Assembly: GCA_951640165.1 (NCBI GenBank)
Contig: OX621242.1
Location: forward strand, 17,415,501 to 17,479,500
Direction of reading: 5' to 3'
Length of the DNA: 64,000 bases
From: Pseudoips prasinana
Lineage: Eukaryota; Arthropoda; Insecta; Lepidoptera; Nolidae
A program made the position numbers and the translations under genes. This document shows positions 56,723-64,000 of the stretch, piece after piece; position 1 is the stretch's first letter; each line of letters begins with the position of its first letter. The notes under the pieces were generated by a model. The model did not search any database. It worked only from the letters and a program-made list of their open reading frames with translations, and was not told the origin of the DNA.

Positions 56723-58835
56723 TAGACTTGTTCAATATTGTAATGATTATTATAAGATAAAATTGTAGGAAAAGTTTGCTACTGTATGAATTTATATCAA
56801 TTCAATATGGCGTATGTATAGGGAAGTAAGTAAAAAGGGCTTGTTGTGGAACTGACTCATTGACATTGAATGTTTTTTTATAAAAGAAAATTAATGAAGT
56901 GAGTCACTTTACGGTTTTATTTTATTTAATAAACTACTTAATAAACGACGACGTGCCTAGTATCAGGTCAATGGTTCAAGCGCAGTATCAATAATTCTTA
57001 TATTTTAAACATTTTGTGAACATTAGGTAAAACAGTAAATGATGTCATACGTGACTGTGACTCATATCTTGTTCAAATAAAAATATATACAAAAATGTAC
57101 GATAAAGCTTGGTTATCTTAAATTCATTATTCTCTAAAATGGCGCGTGATCACAATGACTTGATTCTGTTACTTTAACAGACATGTTGAAAAGCGGGCGC
57201 GGTTGACATAACACTTCGCATATGAATGAGAAGCTTGTAGGACGATTTCTATGAATCCAATGAGTTATTCCTAAAAAATAGAGCGCGAAAAATTTATTAC
57301 TGCCTCACGGCGGCTTTTAGAAGTTTAAAAAAATAACTTAGATTAGATTAGCGAAAAATACAATGAACAGGAGATTGGATAGATACGAGATAAAAAAAAT
57401 AAGTCGATTTTAATTATATTATTGATACTAACCGATCTGATGGGTAGGCAACTAAAGATGTTGACGTAAGCCGCGAAAATTAATTTAGACAGTTTTTTCT
57501 ACGAGATTATATAATATTGAGGTCTTTAACTTTAATGTTAATTTAACTTCTTTTATCAAATCACTTTTAATGTTGATTTAAAAGCCATTAACTAAATCAA
57601 TGTCATGGCTAAATTAATAAGACCTGGTGACAGTAGTTTCCCGTGGTTTGCTAATATTGTTTTTTAAACATTTTTTTATCGAATAATCGGATTACATAAA
57701 CTAATCACGTAGTGTTTTTTTATATTTGTATGTGATAAATGTATATGTTTAAATAAAAGGCTGAGTTCATATTGAATCATAGATTATGTAAGTTTCTGTT
57801 ACATTGCGGCGACTCTCTCTCTGTCATCTCGAAAATAACTATTTCTGCTGGTGTAAAATAAAATAATTAAAAAAACAAAAAAAGGTTTTTATTCACGTAG
57901 ACTTTAAAAAAGCGCTTGTAAATAGTCAGAACATGTTCGCAGTAATATATAATTAATTTATAATTATTTCTAGGTACATATAGATATTTAGGTACACGGA
58001 TTGTAGGAAATAATTTACAATAAGATTCATTTTATAACAGTAACGATATTTAGCTAACTTAAATTAAGTTATTGTCAAGGATCATGTGTAGGTTTAATTA
58101 TCTAAATTTTAGCTATAATTTTACTACATATTGTCTGAATGGTTCTGTCTATATTAAAGTACGAATTAAATGTTATCATTATGGCGGACCTTGGACGCTC
58201 CGGCGAAACATACTCAATGGGGCATATACACGAGAAGAGAATATAGGTGTAGAGGCAAAACTACATTACAAAATATAGATCAATTAAATCTAACCTATAA
58301 ATATACAACGTTCTTTACACATGTACTACTGCGGGTACATGTACCCGCAACTTTATTTATTGAATAGGTATTGAAAGCATAATTTTATTTTTTTATGATT
58401 ACTGTTACTCTAGAGGCTTTCACGGCTTCACCAAACAATGTTGAAGTTGAAAGCATCACAAACTTGATAACTTCGTCACATACATGTTGCTGTTTGGACA
58501 ACATTGCACCTATTTCAAAATTACGGGAATTATGACTCCGTCTCCGAACGCACGTTTTTAAGTATGTATATTTGTTACGGGAGAATTGTTTTAAATCTGG
58601 TAAATAGGTGCAAAATCCTTTAAAGATTTTTCTGTTGTCCGTTTCCAGGATTTCTGTAGCAGAGCCAATATCAATATTTATTTATTTGATATAAGGGTAT
58701 TGTCATCACTACCCAATGGCTCAATTAATTTAATTCTGATTGCTGATTGAGTGTAATCTTTATCATTTCAATATACCGTTGATGTTTAAAAAGAATAAAT
58801 GTTTATGTACGTTTATGAACCTTTTCAAACGGTTT
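56723..58835. other. No gene seen; perfect palindrome at 58330-58349
   Basis: TGCGGGTACATGTACCCGCA is a perfect 20-bp palindrome. ORFs at 58072 and 58170 overlap in different frames and have no domain. Confidence 0.4.
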
Positions 58836-59046
58836 TTTTAAGAGGGCGTCAAACGAGCTAGTTGGTTTCCTGATAGTAAGTGATCCACGCCGCTGAAGCC
58901 GGAGTCGCGGGTGCGTTGCCAGCCTTTAAAAGACTCCGCAAACAACCACCCCTTTGAGCTAGTTTTATGGGTAAGTAATATTGTTCTGGTATTTGATATT
59001 TGGACACTTGACAACAGATGACCCACTTGCTCGTTTGCCTTGCTAT
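58836..59046 (+). repeat. Interspersed repeat E, with inverted ends
   Basis: Begins AGAGGGCGTCAAACGAGCTA and ends with the near-complement ACCCACTTGCTCGTTTGCCTT. The middle has TGATAGTAAGTGATCC and GGGTGCGTTGCCAGCC. Inverted ends suggest the family is a MITE. Confidence 0.65.
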
Positions 59047-59723
59047 ATATTTATAATATAAGTCATAGTGACTAAATAAATAGTGATATTTTTTATATAA
59101 TTTATAAGGCTGTTATCTCGTTTTTACTGAAGTTATTAGATTTTTATTCCAGACAAAAATATGTTCTTGTTGCTTTCTGGTTTATAAACATTAATACTAT
59201 GTCGACTAAGCCTTGATATTGCGAAGCTGATAATTTATTAAACATAACGATCAAATCTGTTTCTGATTTATTAAAATTACATCACACAAGTGTTGTACAA
59301 ATAAGTAAAATTTTACACGTACTATAATATATTATAGAATAAATTATTCATCGATTTATTTTTTTAACTCCGTAAGTAACATTGAATAACTGGGCAAAAT
59401 TTTGTCGTGGTGGCATTAATTTTATGTGTGTATATTAATATGCGGGCAGGCATTTAAAAATATTAAAAGGAGTTCTAAGAACCCTTAGAACTAGACTGTT
59501 GAACAAATAATTTTGTGTCTATCCTTTCGCGGGCCCGCTGTAAATAAGTACCATCCATGTACCTGCATCTATTTCTTGCTTTCTCAATTTCCTTTTATTT
59601 ATATTTGGTGTGTACATTAATGAAAAATAATGTATATGGAATGACATCCGAGGCATATATTTTATTAAAAAAAATAAAGTTGCGGAAAAATGGCGTCACA
59701 AATGACTACATATGAAAACATAC
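59047..59723. other. No gene seen
   Basis: AT-rich; no features. Confidence 0.35.
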
Positions 59724-59857
59724 AGACAAATTTATAACCCCATTTTTATGAACAGGGTTAAAAAATTTATATATGTTTTTTTTATTTTCAAGACAAATTT
59801 ATAACCCCATTTTTATGAACAGGGTTAAAAAATTGATATATGTTTTTTATTTCCAAG
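59724..59857. repeat. 67-bp tandem duplication
   Basis: AGACAAATTTATAACCCCAT begins at 59724 and again at 59791. The two units differ by a few bases (AATTTATATAT versus AATTGATATAT, and T-run length). The core AACCCCATTTTTATGAACAG GGTT is a weak inverted repeat. Confidence 0.8.
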
Positions 59858-60044
59858 GAACTTTTTTATATTACCTACTTCAAAAAGACAAGGCCATTGC
59901 CTACGACGCCTATGGCATATGACCGACCCTCCCCTTCACCAGCACTCGCTTCCTAATTCAGGTTTACCACAACAACAATTTAATGTAATTTCCTGAAGTG
60001 TCTCTTGTAAGGTGCAGGTGTAAGGTATCGCCAATAGGGGTGAG

Positions 60045-60300
60045 CAATCCAGAGCCCTTCCTAGCAACGTGTCCCAACCATATGGGACATGGCCCAAAGG
60101 GGCGGCACCGGAGCAGCATCCTCCTCCCATCAGGCGCCAAGAGAAGTCCACGGCAGGTTAGGTTTCGTTGGTGCAAGTCTAATATACCCACCCGCAGTCA
60201 CTCTTTGGAGGTGGCTTGCACAGTATTCCCCCTGGCTTATCAAAAAAAAGGGTCAAGTCTACAGAGTAAGAACTTCCCCAAACAAGCTGTTTATAAAACA
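60045..60300 (+). repeat. Interspersed repeat family G, copy 2
   Basis: Matches the complement of 617..812: GGGACATGGCCCAAAGGGGC, AAGAGAAGTCCACGGCAGGT, TACCCACCCGCAGTCACTC, CCCCCTGGCTTATCAAAAAA. Overlapping ORFs in two plus and two minus frames have no domain. Confidence 0.6.
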
Positions 60301-60554
60301 CAAGTACACTTTGCTCAATCTTATTTAAATGTTGCCATCGTTTAGCGCTACCCAGGGGTTACTAGTAAAATAATAAATATCTTGGAACAACGACAGATCT
60401 CGCATTTTACAATAATGGTGTTCATGAGCATAACCCAGAACATTGATGATAAATATAACACAAGAGCAATGGTCTAACTAATGTTTACGGATATAGGACT
60501 CTAAATAAACTTATCCCCTATATACCTAACATTATACCAGAGGACATCAGAAAA

Positions 60555-60990
60555 TCTAAGTTTAAAATGAAAGAGACCAGATGGTATGTCGGTGCTGCCA
60601 TGGAAGATGTGAAGGCATTTGGTGTGGGACGGAACATGCGTCAATACACCTTAACTTGGCACCATCCCACCCGCCTCAAACCTTGAATTCTGAAGGCGCT
60701 GCTGCTGCATCAGCAGAGAACCTCAAGCGGCGTAAGTACTCCCGCCCAAGCGGTAGTTACATTATTGAGCCATTTGGGGTTTGAAACTCTGGGGCCATGG
60801 GGTCCAAGTGCTCATTCGCTGTTCAGGAGCATCGCAAAAAATTGATCTACGCCACCTGTGACCAGAGGGCTGGTCTTTTTTGCACAGAAAATAAGCATTA
60901 CCATACAACGTGGCAATGCTGCCAGTCTTCTGGGCACGATACCCTTTGATGCCGATGCGGAGTGCCTATTGGATTGCCTTTAGTTAGTTA
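60555..60990 (+). pseudogene. Non-LTR retroelement ORF C-terminal relic
   Basis: Frame 60581..60784 carries ASAENLKRRKYSRPSGSYI and IIEPFGV, and then in shifted frames LGPWGPSAHS, LIYATCDQRAG and GNAAS-like codons (about 60890-60935). This resembles the C-terminal region of a retroelement pol protein common in insect genomes (PFGVETLGPWG..., QR.S...QRGNA). Stops and shifts throughout. The identification is from the pattern of motifs only. Confidence 0.45.
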
Positions 60991-62649
60991 GTTTATTTTA
61001 TTTTAGTTTATATTAGCATTATAGTTTTATTTTATATTTAGTTTTAGAAATAATTGGTTTTTAGGATAAATATTTTAATGAAATTGATATGAACACTAGG
61101 TATATAAATAAATAGTTTAAAATTAAATTTAAAAATACCCCATAGGTAGTTTTCTATAGAAAATCTAAATAATGACAGCGCTACTAAAGATTGTTCATAA
61201 TTTTCTCTCATTCAAACTGTATGTACAGTGTTGTGAGACTTTATTTTTATTTCATAAGATCAACACTGTATGTAATAATTACCATAAATAAAAAAATAAA
61301 CAAAAGAAACCTAACAAACTGCCTGATCCCAAAATAGGCATATCTACCTACAGGACTAACTAATAAACATACCCCATATAGTTCCCAAATTCACTTAACT
61401 CGCGACCCGGCTCGGCTTTGCATGGGTAGATTGTATTTTACTTTGGTAGTTAATTTCTACAAATAAAAAATACGAATTGTATCTACTAATTATCTTCCCA
61501 TAAAGTAACTGACCTAAAACGGTTGTTGTGAGTGAGACATATCTGCCGTCAATAGCATAGTTACAGTAAGTCGGGTTTTTGTCAAAATTGAGTTAGATAT
61601 ACAGCCGTAATCACGATAACGAGATCTACATTTGTATCTTACTAATACGTTCGTATCACTTCTTAATCCAAATTTAACAATTAGAAATTTGCAGTAAGTT
61701 GACCATTTTTTTACATCACAAACCATAATTACAGTGGGTACACTTATTGCACAAGTTTTTATTCAGAGACCCTCGGCCAAAGTACAGTATGGCATCTATA
61801 CAACTAATATGTTAAGTCAATTACTGTATAAAAATATATGGATATGGATATGGATCACGCAAATAAACAGTAAGGGGATATATAGTTATGATGCTAAGCA
61901 GTATCCCCATATTTAGTAAATGAGTGGTCTAGTCTTAAAAACAGTATGTTCCAATACTGTAATTTTTGTTTAGTCGTTATCAGAAGCATCAACTTCAGGT
62001 TACACAAAATACATACAGTAAGATGCGATACTGTATGTATGCTTAGTAACGATCCTAAGCATAGGTTCCAGATTACTTATTACAAAGACAGTTTGATGCG
62101 ATAATGCGTTTACGTTAAATAACTTAATCAGATCTAACATAATGTTACTTTTTGTAATGAGAGCATATAGCCATCCTATGTTTATGTTAGGCAGCAATTC
62201 TAGCCATACCGACCAGGCGTACTTATATAACGGGAGCAGTATGTAAGCTATACTGTACTCATGCTTAGCAAGTACATACAATGTGATCTTATAACTTATT
62301 ATAAGAATTGTAAGTCTTTTTAATTGCATTGCATCTAAGTTTGTTGAGTTCTTTTTAATTGAGTTGCGATGTAACACCACGTCATAAATACAGTGCAGTA
62401 AATTTGCTTCACTGGGAATATAATAAGTAATTGTAACTAAAAGTCTTATTCATCCATAATGCAAGCAGTAACTTTATCGGCTGTTTCTTAGAGTTATTCG
62501 AATTTCTACGTAAAATTTTGATGCGAGGCGGGGCAGGAAGGGTAATTCGAGTGGCAGACAATCAGGCATAGTTTTAGTAGAGAGTGCACGCCCGGCAAAA
62601 TAGATTCTGAAGATCAAATATACCAACAAACAAATCTGGAAAATATAAC
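60991..62649. other. No gene seen; hairpin at 62011-62038
   Basis: ACATACAGTA/TACTGTATGT stem with an 8-base loop. A short fragment near 61398 (CTCGCGACCCGGCTCGGC) may belong to another interspersed repeat. Minus-strand ORF 62000..62380 (126 codons) is AT-rich, with two similar internal segments (KHEYSIAYI, KHTYSIASY), and has no domain. Confidence 0.4.
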
Positions 62650-62940
62650 GGTAGCCAGCCTCACAGTGCTTGTAGCGGGGGCTCTGGGTACTCGTGAACG
62701 ATCACACCAGTACCCGCGCCGTACACTGCAGTCTCTGCGAGACTCTCACCCGGGGCGGGGAGGGGGCATGAATGCCTGCCTCTCTCCCCAGCACGCACAA
62801 GCGTGTCTAGGCAACCTACAGCAGGTTACCTCTTCCTTATACAAACAAGTGGAGTTCCCCTCCTCCAAAGCCAGCGATCCCAGAGCCGGCTGGGCGCCGG
62901 AGAGAAACCAGCCGGGCGCCGTATAGTCTCTCGCGCTGGT
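62650..62940 (+). other. GC-rich segment with an 86-codon ORF of unknown nature
   Basis: Open plus-strand frame 62666..62926 (LSPQHAQACLGNLQQVTSSL, ...WAPERNQPGAV), opened by TTG. The segment is GC-rich and ends with AATAAAGCTCC at about 62941. It also has an open minus frame, so coding is unproven. It lies beside a non-LTR RT relic and could be an inserted repeat or a retroelement 3' portion. Confidence 0.3.
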
Positions 62941-63650
62941 TAATAAAGCTCCTAATACAACTTGTGCTACATGCAACAGCAAGGCATACAAATTCGTCAA
63001 AGAGAACGTAAAACAAGATAAAGATAATGACATCGTTTACGTATGTGTAGATCTTCAAAAGGTAATAATGCTTCCTCGCATATACAGCTACAAAGTAGCA
63101 ATACATAATTTTACCCTCAATTGAGCATCCGATACTGTTTTTGCCGAGCTCCCCAAACAACTCGTTAATGTAAAGATTGAAAAGAGTAGGCGAGGTCAGG
63201 CCTCCCTGCCTCATGTCATACTCCAATCAATAAATACATTTCCGAAAGGGCACCCGACCATCTGACCTGGTTAGTTTGGTGGCCATACCAGCAGTATTTA
63301 AAGATACTTACCAGCTCTTTAGGTATACCTGGCTTACGCATCTTTGCCACAGGATATTGTAACTTACTAGGTCAAATGCCTCGGAGAGATACAAAAAAGC
63401 ATCGTACACCGGTGTGTTTTGGTCTGTATAGTACCTGACTGTATGTTTGAGCGTCAGAACAGCCGCTTCTATAGATGTTTCAAAAACCGAATTGACCGCT
63501 CAAGCACACCATCAAGCACTTTGGCTGATATAGTTGCCAGAGAAATAGGTCGATAGTTGTCTATATCGGACGTGTCTCCCGTTCTGTCGTTCTTGATTGG
63601 GATATCTCATAAAGTAAAAAGAGTCCCACTGTTTTGTGATTGACAATTGT
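62941..63650 (-). pseudogene. Non-LTR reverse transcriptase relic, minus strand
   Basis: Reading the minus strand from about 63640: DNYRPISLATISAKVLDGVL, SIEAAVLTLKHTVRYYT, EAFDLVSYNILW, then MRQGGLTSPTLFNLYINELF (frame 63226..62837) and GCSIEG. The expected YADD site is degraded (YARKHYYLL). At least two frame shifts and several stops. The RQGGLTSP.LFNLY motif marks a family different from all other RTs here. Confidence 0.75.
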
Positions 63651-63789
63651 TTGGCAGATATCAGTGCCACAGACAAAAATTAAGTAACATGGACAGAACC
63701 CTCGGGAGATGAGGACCTGCATTTTGGAAGTGTCTATGATTATCTTAGTATAGAACTAAGACAATCATGTCCGGACGACTTACCTCTCG

Positions 63790-63960
63790 CCTTTTTTTAT
63801 ATCAGAGGGCGACAAACGAGCATGTGGGTAAGTGATCACCGCCGCCTATCGACACTCCCAGGAATCGCTGGTGCGTTGCCGCCTTTAAGATTCAGCAAAC
63901 AAGTGTTGATGACACTTCCCCAAACCCCGATGAGATCTGCCGACCGTATTCATACGCAGA
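63790..63960 (+). repeat. Interspersed repeat E copy
   Basis: TATATCAGAGGGCGACAAAC, GTGGGTAAGTGATCACCGCC, ATCGCTGGTGCGTTGCCGCC and AACAAGTGTTGATGACACTT. Runs close to the right end of the window. Confidence 0.7.
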
Positions 63961-64000
63961 AACCCAACATTAGAATTATGAATGTTATTATTAAGGAATG

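Noticed and set aside
62000..62380. 126-codon minus-strand ORF
   Set aside because: Low-complexity AT-rich frame; the two similar segments probably reflect a short DNA repeat, with no known domain.

Overview
The window looks like repeat-rich, AT-rich intergenic or heterochromatic DNA from an insect, most probably a moth or butterfly (Lepidoptera). This is inferred from the repeats: tRNA-derived SINEs with a GGTTCGA-type box B, RTE 3' ends with (ATG)n or (GAT)n tails, short interspersed repeats beginning CTAGCTGTGCCCG, CR1/Jockey-group non-LTR retrotransposons and an Hsmar1-like (cecropia-type) mariner. I found no bacterial, phage or organellar genes and no convincing complete host gene. The only host-gene candidate is a very short possible first exon at the left edge (54..111, minus strand).

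Layout. 0-6 kb: SINE, MITE and RTE debris. 6.0-9.7 kb: a decayed CR1/Jockey-group element with an esterase-like ORF1 and an endonuclease-reverse transcriptase ORF2. 9.9-10.5 kb: short repeats. 10.6-11.9 kb: intact mariner copy 1. 12.3-18.1 kb: five different 5'-truncated non-LTR elements, all on the plus strand. 18.3-19.1 kb: an R1/I-like tail, and a repeat broken by a SINE. 21.7-22.8 kb: two foldback elements. 23.4-25.1 kb: a roughly 90-bp tandem array split by a minus-strand non-LTR fragment. 25.7-31.3 kb: almost featureless. 31.3-32.1 kb: RTE pieces. 32.8-37.7 kb: a nearly complete two-ORF non-LTR element. 38.8-41.7 kb: nested repeats, including mariner copy 2. 44.4-45.1 kb: one repeat nested in another. 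48.1-48.6 kb: a GC-rich Harbinger-like MITE. 50-60 kb: scattered SINEs and MITEs. 60.5-63.7 kb: two more non-LTR relics.

How the parts work together. The autonomous classes are non-LTR retrotransposons (ORF1 RNA-binding or esterase proteins plus EN-RT polyproteins) and mariner (a single transposase). SINEs and MITEs are parasites of such machinery. The only genes that look functional are the two mariner transposases; the two copies differ at three bases I could find in 1,282 bp. The 32.8-37.7 kb element is the best preserved retroelement, broken mainly by two in-frame stops that both look like C-to-T changes. Its 3' UTR and that of the sister element at 13.2-15.9 kb can fold into the same stem-loop using different stem sequences, which is the most suggestive functional signal here. 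I did not find evidence of a wholly new biological system.
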